Shown here: piece after piece, positions 1-13,500 of the stretch
Layout of the letters: every line of letters starts with the position of its first letter
How positions within the stretch are numbered: the stretch's first letter is position 1
Source of the DNA: Hydractinia symbiolongicarpus
Lineage: Eukaryota > Cnidaria > Hydrozoa > Anthoathecata > Hydractiniidae
Assembly: GCF_029227915.1 (NCBI RefSeq)
Contig: NC_079882.1
Location: forward strand, 25,611,001-25,675,000
Length of the DNA stretch: 64,000 nucleotides
Direction of reading: 5' to 3'
Notes under the pieces: generated by a model
Told to the model about the DNA's origin: nothing
Seen by the model: only the letters and a program-made list of their open reading frames with translations
The model's database searches: none
Program-made: the position numbers and the translations under genes

Positions 1-510
1 TCACAACCTGTTTCTTACAATTAAAACAAAAAATCTTGCACCTGTACTGCTAAAGTATTATAATGTAATCCTCAATGTCTTCATGTAATATATTGGGGAC
101 TTTCTTCTTTTCTTTGTGAATTTATCCATCCAATTTTTATCAAAAAAACCTGGGTGATTGGAACGCAATATAAGAACTGTCCGGTTAAGGTTCTCAGCGT
201 TTTTAAAATGAAATAAAATTCTTGTGTGCAAAATAATAAAGAAATGACAATTCTATTGTGTATAAAATATAATATAATTTAAGAGGAATTCTCTGTAAGA
301 ACCAGGCAATTTTGGGGACTTTTAATAGTAAATAATTTGGTTTTCCTTTATTTTTAGATCATTTATAGTATCTATTGAGTAAAGCAAATTCCCAAAATTT
401 TGAAATGCAAAAATTTATAACAGCGGATTTATAGCTATTTGAAGTTTTTGGTAGTTTTTGCAGTAGTGAGTGGAAAAGCCAAATTCGAGGGATAATATTT
501 AATGTTAGAA
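1..510. other. AT-rich left edge
   Basis: No gene, RNA or clear repeat seen, apart from vague similarity of 1-60 to 1750-1830. Confidence 0.4.
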
Positions 511-2261
511 TTAAAGGGATCCCAAGGTACCTTTACAAGTTGGACTCGTCTGAAAGGTTTGCATGAGAAATGCTAACTGATATATTTACTTTTTGTTAAA
601 ACTTCATGTAACTCCAGATATAGCTTTTTAAATATTTATTTTTCTTGTCGCTCAACCACCATTTTGATTATCTTTGACCTTCCTCTTCGTTAAAAATTTT
701 CATTCTAGCTCCAGTCTTTTTTAGTGGCACGTGACCCTGTTACGTATTATTTTGGTAGTGCTTTAATTATTACTGATTGCATAGCCAGAACATATACCTT
801 TACGCAACAAAGTGAAATTATTTTTTTTAAAAAAAATTAAAATAATTCTGCATGAAGTTCTCACATAGCTGAGCATTCTAACGAAAAATAAAATATGCAT
901 AGTTTTTATTTCAAAGGACTTTTTATTTGAGACGCAAGTTGTGCATGATTTTTATTTCAAAGGACTTTTATTTGAGACACAGGTATTGAAAGTTACTGAT
1001 TATTCAGCATGTCACACATTTGTGTATGGTTTTTATTTTAATAGGATATATTTTTGAGGCAAATAAAATATCAAGGTGTGACTATAAGCCCATAAAAATT
1101 TATGGAAAAAGATGAAGAGGGAAGGGAGAGGGGGCTGCATCACCCCTCCCCTTCCAGCACTCGGCATTTGCCGAGGTTATTACCGACATATTTTCAAAAC
1201 AAGTACCTTCGCGTTGGCAATTATTTGACTTGGTAAAAATCGCACATAAAAAGTCCCTAGGCCATGTGCGATTAGACGTGTAAAAAATAGCCGAAGATAT
1301 AACAGCGGAAAAAAGTATTTGTTTTTCCAGGGTTTTTCTAATCATGGAGGTGCAGAGCAGCATTGACGAAGAAAGGATACCTGTCTCTCTTTTCTTCTCT
1401 CATGCTTCGATGTCTATCCTGCTTTTGTAACCCTGCTTATTTCAGCATGCTATCGCTAAGGGAAAAAATGATGAGTTTAGTTTACTAGACTACGTTGATG
1501 TTTGCGCTACATATTGGAAGAATATCATAAAAACTAAATTTAATTAGACAGTAATTTCTGGCTCTTTTCTATCGTGGGATGAATTAAAGTAGTATTCTTT
1601 TCTATTGATTTTTTAATATTTTTTAATAAAAAATATATCCGTCTACTGAGTAACTTAGGCAATCTCGTCCCCAAGGATTGTTGAGAACAAGGTTGGCAAT
1701 ACTCACTTGAGCATCATACCCCGCCTAGGTCAACAGGTTATAGATCAGTATTTCTACAACCTGGTTGTTGAAATAAATTCTTTTAAATTTGAAATAAAAG
1801 AAATCATGCACACACCTGCTGCTAATATATTATTTTTTTGTTTTATTGCTTAGACGGCTAGTATATTGTGTTGAATTATTTTTTTAAAAAAAACAATCAT
1901 TAGTACAGAGATCGAGGTGGAAAGTATGTTGAATTTTTTTAACAGTGTTGCGACAGTTATTAATTGTTTTTGGCTATGAAAGTCATTAATAATAGCGAGT
2001 AAAAGTCATTAATTTGTGAGCGCTACTGAAATACTACGTAATAGGTCACGTGCCACTAGGAAGGATTGGAGCTAGCCTGAAATTTTTAACGAACAAGAAG
2101 ATCGAAGCAACCATCAAGGCAGCAAGAAAAACAAATATTTAAAAAACGATATCTGGGGTCACATGAACTTTTAATAAAAAGTGAATATGTCATTGGGAAC
2201 GTCTTATGAAAATCTTTCAGGTAAGTCCAACTTGTATAAAAGTATCTCGGGATCCCTTTAA
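511..2261. mobile_element. TTAA-bounded element with about 250-base inverted repeats
   Basis: 511-762 and 2019-2261 are inverted copies, by eye about 80 percent alike, both ending TTAAAGGGATCCC. TTAA at both tips fits the TTAA target duplication of piggyBac-type elements. The interior has no transposase frame and includes a 46-base tandem duplication (about 897-985). Probably a non-autonomous or foldback element. Confidence 0.65.
897..985. repeat. 46-base tandem duplication
   Basis: Two copies of a 46-base unit containing TTTTTATTTCAAAGGACTTT, with a decayed third near 1024. It lies inside the TTAA element. Confidence 0.7.
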
Positions 2262-3248
2262 GATCACATTGGGTTTTTTTTATTATCTTTTATTACTTTA
2301 TTAAAAGCTTTAAAAATTATAGAAAAACACATGTGACCTTAATTGCGTTTTTTATAATGGCAGCCTGAAAGTGGTATGAAACCCATTTTCTAAGGTTTTT
2401 GTGCCTCTGTTATTCAGCATGTGATTATTTTAGAGTCCTTTTTTAGCCAAAGATATAAACTGATCTTAAAAGATGTTATTTTAACAAAGTCGAAGAAAAA
2501 TATTTAAAGAGACTGGGCCTTAATAAGCCAAAAAACATGGTCGCAAACGTAACAGTTGCCAAGTTTGTCTTGCTTTTTCGGTTTTCGCAACGATATTTGG
2601 AGAAATGTGAAGATTGTTTCTGATAGCCCAATCACACGGCTGTTTCGCTACGGTCAAACCGCGGACAAAATTAAAATGGCTTCCACAATTTTTTTTGAAA
2701 TTTTGTATTTTTATCATTTTATTTCATTCATCAAATTATTGAAACTTTTTTTGTATTGTTTTAATTTTACTGAAATAAAAAGTATTAAAACGATCTATTT
2801 TTTTACTTTTTTAATATATAAATATGTTATACATGTGTGTTATGGATTTCGAATTATTTCCTCAAACAAAACACACAAAATTAAAAAAAAACATTATTTT
2901 TGGCGAAAGTATACCATCTTTCCAACCTTGTGCCAACGCTGCGCTACTAGCTACGGACTTGAAAATTGGTATGGGGGGCCTGGAAACATGGTTCTATCAA
3001 CCCATGTCTATACCGTTGGTCTAGCAAACTATAAACTAATGATTTTAAGTTTGAGTCTTCTTTAGGCATTAAAAAAGAGGAGAAAAAGTTGCCGAAGTGC
3101 TAAGTATCTAAACTTCTAAGCTAGTCACAGCGATGGCATTTAATGTTTTGTCAGGTATGTTTTTTTCCCAAAAAATTACAGCGGCCTGGTGTTTATTTTC
3201 GACTTGATTGCTCGACCCGGGAATTATTGTTCGAAACCGGAATTTTTC
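2262..3248. other. AT-rich stretch without gene
   Basis: A plus-strand frame at 2556-3065 is open for 169 codons, but its composition (Phe/Ile/Lys-rich) is that of AT-rich noncoding DNA and no domain is visible. Confidence 0.5.
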
Positions 3249-3296
3249 GAAAATGCTGGAATAAGCGAGCGTTGTCTCGCTTATTCCAGCATTTTC
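3249..3296. repeat. Perfect 21-base hairpin
   Basis: Arms 3249-3269 and 3276-3296 are perfectly complementary (GAAAATGCTGGAATAAGCGA then G) with a six-base loop. Function unknown; possibly the fossil of a foldback element. Confidence 0.9.
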
Positions 3297-3879
3297 CAGC
3301 ATTTTTGTTTTAGCAATTTTGAAGCTAGCTAAAGGTTCGCAAAGCACGAGGTAAGGGAAACAACAGTGAACTACTTTATTTTGCAGGGATTTTGATATTA
3401 TTTTTTGCTATTAGAGCACCCTTGATTTTGAGAAATTGTTTTATGTGTTGCAAAACTTCAAGTTTGGCTAATTGTATCTTTTTTAATCTTGTTTTCCCTG
3501 TTTTACATTTTTCTGTAAAGAGTAGCTATTTTTTGGTCCTACAGTTTTGCATTTTGCATCATGTCCTGTAGCTAAGTAACTTAATACTTCTTTTTTATAT
3601 TTAGTTAAGACTTTGGTGACCTTTCTCAAGATGGAATTGTCGAAATCAAAGAAGTTTATAACTAGCTAGCTAATCTTGAATTTATCACAAGATTTTGGGT
3701 GCTATTTTATACAATTTATAAAGAAGCACAAGATGATTGCTTTGTATATATTGAATGTATTTAATAAATAACCTATTTATGCACAACTTGATATATTTTC
3801 TACTAGCCTGATAAACTAAAATTTTGAAACTGTCGACTTTGAATGACGTTTTATTTAATATATAGATGTCACATATTTA

Positions 3880-4440
3880 GCCCGAAAAACCTTAGGACCA
3901 AAAGTGACCCTTTGGACAATGTCGGACAGATTAATATTTCACTTACATCATCTTTAATGGCCTTAGAATCCAAAGTAATGTTTTTTATTCAGTTAATAAA
4001 TGAACTTTAAGCATACATTCATGCTCAAAAAGTGGTTTTTCCATATTTCTCACATTTGGTCCAAAAATAACCCTTCAGACAATTTTGGACAGATTAATAT
4101 TTTATCTCCATTATCTTAAATGACCTTAGAATCCAAAGTAATGTTTTTTATTAAGTTAATAAACGAACTTTAAGCATAAATTAAGGCTCTAAAGGCCGTT
4201 TTTCACATATTTCTCACATTTGGCCCAAATATAACCCTTTGGACAATTTCGGACAGACTAATACTTCATCTACATCATCTTTAATGACCTTAGAATCCAA
4301 AGTAATGTTTTTTATTCAGCTGATAAACGAATTTTAAGCATACATTAAGACTCTAAAGGCCATTTTTCACATATTTCTCACAATTAGCCTAAAAATAATC
4401 CTTTGGACAATTTCGGACAGTAATAAAATTAAGTAATTTT
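3880..4440. repeat. 164-base tandem repeat, about 3.4 units
   Basis: The marker CCTTTGGACAAT-CGGACAG recurs at about 3908, 4071, 4235 and 4399, a steady spacing of 163-164 bases. TTAGAATCCAAAGTAATGTT occurs once per unit. Satellite-like array, noncoding. Confidence 0.9.
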
Positions 4441-7250
4441 CATTCCAGATATTTAACTCAACCTCTGGACCATAAAAAACATGTTTTCTTAACTTTTTTC
4501 CAGAGATATTTTGGAAGACATTCATCTAAATGATAATTTTAGGCATTTTTAGACATTTTGGCCTAAATTTATCAATTTCGAACAGGTGTTCAAATTTTTT
4601 TTTTGTTTTAATAATATGAAAAATTTATCTGAGATTATTATTCTTTTTACAGAATATAAAAATCTTATTTCGTTCTTGAGATATCCTGTTTTAGCTGAGA
4701 GGGTAAATTGAATTATTTTTTCGTAACAATTTTGTTCGCTACAAAACAGCCGTGATCATAGTGCGGTGTTTCTCTTGCGCGCGCAGAAATGGAGGTTACT
4801 TTTCCGCTTAGTTTGTTTACATTTTTACCTCCATTTCTGTGTGCGCATCGGGCATTACGTAATCACTTAGATGCGTGCGCAAGTAAATATCGGGACTGTG
4901 ATTCCATGTATTGATGAACTAATACGGTCTTTGTGTCTTTGTTGTTTTACAATAGAAGTTATCTATCGTGTGGACGCCACGGTGTAATGTTTAATTTTTG
5001 TTTGTGTAGTCAACGAAACATGATCGTGAGGTCCACGATTGTTAAAGAAATATGCATCGTGGGCTATCGTGGTTCGTGCGTAACATGAAATAAACAAGAA
5101 CCATGATGTTAACAAACCTTTTCACAGTACTGTAGCTAGCTAGCTATGTTCCTGACTGTTAGCTAAAGAAATAACTATAGCTAGACATATATAAAAAACC
5201 TTTTTCTAACCTTCCGTTGTTTCAAATATCTTGATTTGATCTTCGGCTTTCACTCTCTCATTTTGATCAAATGATAAACTTGCAGCTAATGTCGCCAACA
5301 AATTTTGTTTTAGATTTTCTTTTTCTGCCATGTCTTCAGCCATTTTGTTTTTAAAATATTACGTTCTTGAGCAAAACAAAGACCGATTCATAGATATAAC
5401 ATTATTATACTCCAAAACAAAAGCGCCCAGTGCTTACAGTGGTCCTCATATTATATTATCGGCACACGCGCGAAAGAATGCATCTGGGATCAACACGGGG
5501 GTATAACTGACGTAATAGTGAAGTATATACATAACAGATACGTAATGATATTTTTGGTTTAGACAGCAATGCAATATACTTTATATTTTTTACCAATAAT
5601 CGATGATTTTTAATTAAATGATACTTAATTTAGTTAGAATACAGGTAAAACTATTATTTTTACCTCCTTCGGAAATCTGTCGGTTATAGTCTATATGCTT
5701 AAACCACATTTTGAAAAGGTCGGTGGTAAATTCTAGGAATTTTATTCACGGTATTTAACAAGCTCTAAACAGGTTCTTCGCCCTGGATTTTCTTACTTAT
5801 AAATAGCATGTATTCACTACTTCATATAAAGTTTAAAATTAAGTCAGCGATGGGTCAAATTAAATTAATTAGGTTGAGACGGTTTTACTTTCCATAACAA
5901 GATACTAGACGCGGAAAGAGAAGTGAAAGTAGTTATCAACAAGGTGAAATAAACAAGATCTTGCTGTATATAACTATACTTGAAAAGTTCAGGTAAAATC
6001 TTTGTTTACAAGCCAAGATACTTAGCTATGCATCTACTTCGTATTTGTTTGAAAAGTTATTAGATCATTTAGCTAACTTTGTATTTTTTTGTTAAATGTA
6101 GGAAAGTAGCTAGCTAGCTATATTCATAAATTCTTTTTTGTGCATATAAGGATGGTTTCTGAATATTAAAAAAATAGTAATGACAATGTACTTTAAGTTT
6201 TGTAAAGTAAATTACTCTATAAATTTTGTAGAGATTATTTTTGAATCTAGCTCAACAATAAAAAAGTCAATACGTTTTATAAATTAATAATTTGTATTTT
6301 AAGAATATACTCTTTCATTTCAGATCAAAACAACTCACTGTGAAAAATCTAACTCTAAGATGAATAATAAATAAAATGAGATTTAATTTTTTAAGAAAAA
6401 TTATTTGACTTCATTTTTATTTTTCTAAAAAAAGCTTGCTGGAACATGTTGTAGAGTACACCAGAAAACAAAAACATGTCACAAGAAACTATTTTCTTGT
6501 CTTAACAAATTTTTAGTCAGCTGACAAAGAATTTTTGTTGTTGTTGTCAATCATTAAAATTTTATAAAATTCTGAAAAAATTCCCTATCTGCAAAAGGGG
6601 AAATCCCAGAAATAGTCTATACATAAAGTCTATACATAAATCTAATGAAAGAACTTTTTTTATTTTTTATTTTTTAAAGACTTATAGGCAGTGGTTAAAT
6701 ATAGAATTTATACAACAAAAGTTTATTTGATTCTTACATTGTAAACAGACTTTTAATATAATAATTTCTATAATATTTTTATTTTATTTTTAACAAAGTT
6801 AATGGTGCACATAAAATGACATTTCCATTATTTAACCAACCTACATATTTTTTTAGACACCTAAATAACCATGTGGAATGGAATTTAATTAGTTAATCAT
6901 TTTGTACAGGTATGATGTTATTATATATGTAAACCAATGCATTGAAGGAGTTTCTAAGTTCATGCTAATAAACTATTTTCTCCTCAACAACATTTTTGTG
7001 TGTAAAAATTGAAGTAACTAAATAATTGACCTTAAATTATAGAAGAATGTATTACAATCTTTAATTTTGGAACAGAAAGGAAAGCTTAGAATATTTGTTT
7101 AAAGCCATCCAAGCCAGCATCAAAATTTATTCCTTTATACCCAATATTTAGATATAATTTTGAAATTTACTATAGCTGCAGTTGTATCACTTGCTGGTAA
7201 AATTTTGACTAAATTACCCTGAAATCTCCTGAAAACAATTCTCTACATAG
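4441..7250. other. Upstream region of gene 1
   Basis: AT-rich, with a near-perfect hairpin at 4779-4846 (arms around CAGAAATGGAGGT, separated by 30 bases) and AGCTAGCT runs near 5133 and 6107. The gene 1 promoter and 5' UTR exon should lie here, but I could not fix them. Confidence 0.45.
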
Positions 7251-7252
7251 GT

Positions 7253-7534
7253 ATGGAATCAATTAACTTGATGATTGAGGAAGGCTATAGCTACTTGTCA
7301 AACCATGCTGTAGGTGACGTGTTAGCTGTCTGTCGAAGAGGAAGAGAAATAATTAAAATACTCCCATTGCTTGACAATGTTTCCTATAAGGGTGCCGTGT
7401 GTGAATTCCACATTCTCTCTATGTTGGCTTGCATGATTGATGATGGTAATAACAGATATGTTCAAGCCATCTTACATTTCCGTAATGCATACAATACAAA
7501 CCCAACTAAAACAAAATCATTGTTGGAAAAGAGA
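7253..7534 (+). CDS. Gene 1 coding exon 1
   Basis: The ATG lies two bases after a CATAG acceptor; the donor is AAGAGA|GTAAGT, phase 0. It encodes an all-helical stretch beginning MESINLMIEEG. Gene 3 exon 1 at 58360 has the same length class, the same phase and the same ATG position just after an acceptor. Confidence 0.8.
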
Positions 7535-10500
7535 GTAAGTTTTTAGCTTAAATCTAAATAAACATGCTTCTTTAATTAGTTTTAAGGAATAAGTTATTTA
7601 TATTTATTTTTTCCTAATTTAGCTGGGAAGCCATTTTCTGGAAACAATTTTAAAATTTTTGCTTGAAAAATGTTTTCCAAATGAAGAAGTACTTGATGGA
7701 ATAATTACATTGTTAAATGTTGCTAAACTTAGACAAACAACATCAGCTGTTTCCAGTACCAATCCACAGTTTGTTTCGGCGTGTGAGTGTTGGATGCATT
7801 GTATGGTTCGAAAGATAAACTTGCTTAATTTTTTTCCTGAAGAGTTTTACTTTTATGCTACTCTTAGGTCCGTTCAAGAATCTGTAGTAAAGGTAATTTT
7901 ATTCAAATGTGCTATACTTTTCAATGAATAGACTATACTATACTATATGATAAAATAAAGTTATTCTCATACGAAATACAGAGTTATTAACATCCTGAAA
8001 TCCCTAAATTTTAGTGTGCAAATCAAAAAATAAACTTGAAAATTTTAGTGAAAACCTACAATAGAACATGAGAGAACTGAGCTAGAAAATCCTAAAATCT
8101 CTTTTCAGAGAAGACCACAAGACCTGGAATTTTTAATTTAAATTTTGTTTGTTAAAGTGTTATTTGTGAACACAACTTTTTAAATTTTTTAATTACTGTT
8201 GACATTAGTGATTATAAAAAACCCACACAATATTGAAAATCCTGCAATACAAGTCTATATTTTAATTTTTTGACTCATAAAATTTTGGCGCAGAACCAAT
8301 CAAATTTCTGACTTTGCAATGTAACTTGTTCAATAAGCAATTGCTAAAAAAATTCTCGTTTAGCAAAATGTAAAATTTTTGCTATTTGTGAACATTGAAT
8401 AGTCTTCATCCATCATCTTTGCAGCATCTGAGGAGTTAATGTGCAGGTTTACTCATAAAATCTTTCATAACAAATTTGTCCTTTTTTATATTAGATAGAT
8501 GGATGTGCATATTTTACATGGCTGATCTCACAAATATTGAGGGATATACCCTGTCTATTATTTCCAGGAGGGGCCATGGCTTGACATGAAGTCCTAGAGT
8601 ATTTAATGCTCATTTTGAGCTACACCGACTCAGGATCCGCACTATACCAGACAACTCCATGCAAAATCCAACAGCCCACACAGTTTGCAATCTCCTCATT
8701 TTTCTCACATGGCTTGGGTTAATCCCTGGACAATGAACATTCACTCGCCCGTATTAAATCGCTGCAAGGAAAATCAAACCTCTGTCTCCCAATAAATTGC
8801 GAGAGTTATAACCACTAAGCTAGGACACCACAAATGCTTTTATTTATGAAAAATAATCAGCACCAAAATGCTGACATCAGTATATAATGTCAGTTGTAGA
8901 GCATTTTGGCATTTAACACTATAAGTAAGACAACAATGGAATTTAACAAATACCATTTTTGCATCCTATCTCTGAGCTTTGTGGTAGTATATACAGTTGG
9001 TTTTTTGATGTATGACTCAAAATAAATACTTCTATATATTGTTAATTTAATTTGATATATTGAAGTTAAAGAAGCTGTTTTAGATGGTCTAACGGAACTT
9101 TTAGGCATGTTTCAATTCCCTACCAAAATTAGAAAAGTTGACCCTCCTCCAGAGTCCTGACTGTTTTATGTATTGAGGTGTACTTTTAAGCCATGGTAAA
9201 TATGATTTTTCCTGGCATGAATTAAATTTACAACTGCAAATTTTAAATGATATTTGCCGATTTAAGGATACTGTAAGGTTTTTGAAGTTGATCATTAGAA
9301 TGGCGAAATTCCTTAAAGTTTTTATTTTCATGAAAGTAAAAAACAAGACCATTTTGTTATGATATAAAATACTTTTCATGATTATTTTTGCTTTAATGCA
9401 ATAAAGAAAAAAGAAGAAGAGAAGTTCCAATGGTGCTTGAAACTAAGTTATTAAATTATGGACCTCTTGTTCATAACAGTCTTGCATTGGATTTTAAATT
9501 GCAGAGTCATTTGAAAATACATATTTTTTTCTCCTTAACATTCCAAGTGCAATGACTTCTGAGTGAACAAATAAAAAAAAATGTGATGGCATATTTCAGC
9601 CCCTGGTGTCAGGCATTGGGTAACTTTCTTCCTGAGTTTTATTACTTTTGACAAAAACTAGATTACAACTAAGTGTGAACTTACTCAGTTCAAATGAAAT
9701 CCCACTAAAATGCCCATATACTTCGATCACTCATTGTGTGTTTAATAGGAGCGAAAAATATTTCCCAATTTTAACGGATCTGGTATAGGATTTTGTTATA
9801 TCTTTAGTTAACACAGAACTTTCTTTATAAGATTATGATAAAAAGAATTTTTCAAATTTTTGCTTAAGAATACATTTTCTAATAGCCTATGCTGTAACTT
9901 AAAGTGAACCATTTTTATAGGATGCTATTAAAAAGTGGGTTATAGCTGGCAAGAAAGAATTTTATAAGTCTCAGTTAGCTGATGAAGCATTGGTATCATT
10001 TGAAATTGCAGAATCGTTTATATCTTACACTGATATCAGCAAAAAGCTTTTGGATTACATAACAATGCACATAACAGCTTTACTTTATTTGGAAAAAGAT
10101 GCTGATGTCTCAGCAGATTATTTTCAATCATTTCAAGTAGAAGATAATGTCATAGTAATTCAATTTTATCTTACTTATTTTAAAATGAACATTTCTGTCT
10201 ATTGAAATCTGTTAATGAATTTAGTTTTGTTTTTTTAGGAGAAATTGTTAAATAATTGGCGTGACAAGGCTTTAGAACTTCGCAAAAGGGCAGATTACAC
10301 AGGAGCTATGCATTTTTTTGGAAGTGCGTTATCTCTTTCCATGAACATGGAACCCTTAAAGTTTAGATGCCTTTCTACAGATGCTGCTTTATGCGCAATA
10401 GAAGAAAAGAGATATTTTAAAGCTGTTAGCTTTATAAAAAAGGGCTTTCAGAAGTGCTCAACCATAGATAAGGTACTTTTTAAGTAATATTAACTAGAAA

Positions 10501-13500
10501 AAAATCATACACATCAATGCCACAAATACTTCTAATTGTACTGATGAGTATGGAACTCTTGCATAAGCTATAGACACTGTAAAATCCTTTTTTCTAAAGA
10601 TTAACAAATTTATTCTACTATAGTAAGTTACTGTATTTTTTAAGATTATTGCTGTGAAATGGAAAGATATTGGAAATTCTTTATATACTGAAAAACAATT
10701 TGATACATCATTGTCTGTGTATAAGTTATCAAACAGTATTACTCCAGATGATGAAGTTGAACTGAAAAGGGACATATTCTCTTACATATCCCTGCTGAAC
10801 TTAAAGTTAAAAGATTATCACGAAGCTGCAAATGCTGCAACCAAGTGCATAGAAATTGATCCAACATGGCATAAGGTATGAACATTTGAAATATATACTG
10901 AGCAGAATAAATTTAGTTTTACATCTCTACCTATTGTCATTGACAAATTTCAGAATATCAACTTTTAAAACAACATTATATGCTGTATGAAATAGATTGT
11001 ATATTTTTATTAAAATATAACAAAAATTAAGTTTGGCATTCAACTATTTTGAAAAAAGCATGTCAATACCCTTTTATGTGACTAGTTCCACTGGTTAACA
11101 CACTATTTTTTTTGGTTTAGGCTTATTTCAGACTTGGTAGTGCATACGAAATACTAAAAAAATATGATCAAAGTTTGTTAGCTTATTGCAATGGATTACG
11201 AAGGGCTGATAAAGACAATAAAGAATTGTATATTAAAGAAATTGTTAAAATTAGATCTGAAAATGGTATGTGAAAATAAAAGATTAAATAATAAACTGAT
11301 TTTAACTAAAATTGCAAAGGCCGTTAACAACACAATTTAAAACAATTAAAATTAAAAGCAATTTTAATTTAACCTATTTTTGAAGAAGTAGGAGCAAGAA
11401 AGTGTAAAATTCCCTTCTCTTGAAAATAAAAAGAAAATAGTGAAAACATAATTTAAGAAAGGGAATTTTAATCTTGCATTTTGGGGGTGTGACTTTTTTC
11501 TGTTTAATAATTTAGTTGGGTTTTTATAATTTATACATTTATACACTTTTTTATTTTATTTTTAAAAGTTAATGATATACAAGTTGTGCAATTAGGCATG
11601 CACTGTAACAGCTTTAATAAATACACAACATTCTCAAAAGAACTCCCCTGTTGCCTGCCTTCCCCTTAAACATTCTCTTGAATAAACACCCTGTCTATTT
11701 TTTTCAGGGTATTTGTAAAGTTTTATTTGACTTAGATTCCAAAGATGACTTACCAGAAATGATCTCATATGATGACGTCATCTGTGTGTTGAAAAAACTG
11801 TTTAAAACAACACTAAAAAATTCCTGGGACATACTAGAAAATTTACTCTTATATACAAGCATTGGAAAAGAATTAAATATTGAATTTCTTTCACTTCATC
11901 AAGCTTTAACATCATCTGTATCTGCAGATTTATTTGTACTACTGATATCCAAAAATTTGAACATTGATGAAGTATTACAAGGTCAAACTATGGTGCAGCA
12001 TGCATTACAGTTAAATTTGTATAAACATTGTGCTATTTTGATTGGTAATGGAGCAAGGGAAGATACAGAGTCAGCTGCAAATACACTCCCACCAGTTCTG
12101 GCTTGCACAAAGCTTGTTTTGAAGACAGGTATTTGTATATACTTGTACAGCTTTAAATTTTTAATGAGTGTTATAATTTTTTAATGGAATATTGTGTTGT
12201 TTAGGCAAAACAGAAATTTTGAGACATCTTCTGGAAATGGAAGTTGACATTTCAGCGGTGGATCAACAGAGTAACACAGCACTTCATTTGTGTTGCGAAG
12301 GACATTGTACTGAAGAAAGCATAACAGTGATAAGGATCCTGCTAGAGGCAGGGATAAATGACAATATTGTAAATAGAAGGAAAAGAAAGGCCTTTGAACT
12401 GCTGAAGCATACTGACTTACGAATGCAAATATTTAACCCTGAGATGGCCTCTAAGGTAGATTTTTACGCCCCTCGGTTGATTAAAGTTTATTTAACACTT
12501 GTTTTCTTTTTGTAAATTAACATAACAGGAAACAATATAGTATTTTTCTAAATAGGTTCTTTTTTATGATTTGATTAAAACTGCATTGCTGATATTGTTG
12601 TCATTGTGTTTAGGTTCAATTACCTATGGATATAAAGGTGCTAAAAGAAAGAGCATTTAAGGCTTTTTCATCAAAAGAATGGACCAGTGCAGCTACTATG
12701 TTCTTTGACGTTTGTAAAAAGATTTGTAAACATTCAAAGTTTGAGAAAGAAGAATGTGAATTATGTGTCTATGCAGGTGTATCCAACCTTCATGCAGGAG
12801 ACATGCAAAAGGGATTTGGGCTTCTTTGTAAAGCAGAGTCATTGTGTAAAATCACGTTAAAAAAGGTATTAAAAGACACAGTAAGTATTCTAATTTCTTT
12901 AACATCCAATTTGTTTAGTATCCAATAGTATCCTATACAATATATAAAGAATTGCCTGTTTCTTTTTAGTTAAGTGATGGCTACCTCACCGATCTTTACC
13001 ACTTTGTACTTCACCACTGCATTACCAAGATTGATCACTTGGAGATTTCTTTGCTGGCTATGGGATTCCTTAACAGAAACACTGATGAAAGTCATCGGGA
13101 TATATTCTTGTTAGCTAAATATTGTGTCGATTCCAAAATCTTTCCTCATTCCAACCTTGAAGTTTTTGTTATTGAATTAAATATTTTAAAAGTTGAGGAA
13201 GCTTATATTTTAGTAAGTTTTTTTTTCGTTATCAAGTTTTTATTATATTATACTTTGTTTTATCCACAATATCAGGGTAAGACAATTGAAGTAAATTTTG
13301 ACATGCTGTATTTTCCGGTATATAACCCGCGGGTTATAAGTTGATTTTTACGAGTTCCACCCATTGGTGCGGGTTATATTGTGGTGCGGGTTATGTGATA
13401 AGTTTTATATTTTCTGTCATTTATTGCAAAATTTAAAGTTTATACATTCAAAATGAAAAAAATAGTACCAACGAGATAAAATGCGTACATTAATATAACT

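Noticed and set aside
2556-3065. 169-codon open frame on the plus strand
   Set aside because: Its residues follow AT-rich base composition, there is no domain, and no splice or homologous copy supports it.
3880-4440. CRISPR-like array
   Set aside because: Units are 164 bases with no short-repeat/spacer layout, and the host is eukaryotic.
8530-8840. tRNA gene
   Set aside because: A and B boxes are present, but no cloverleaf with paired acceptor stem is visible; it is a SINE head.
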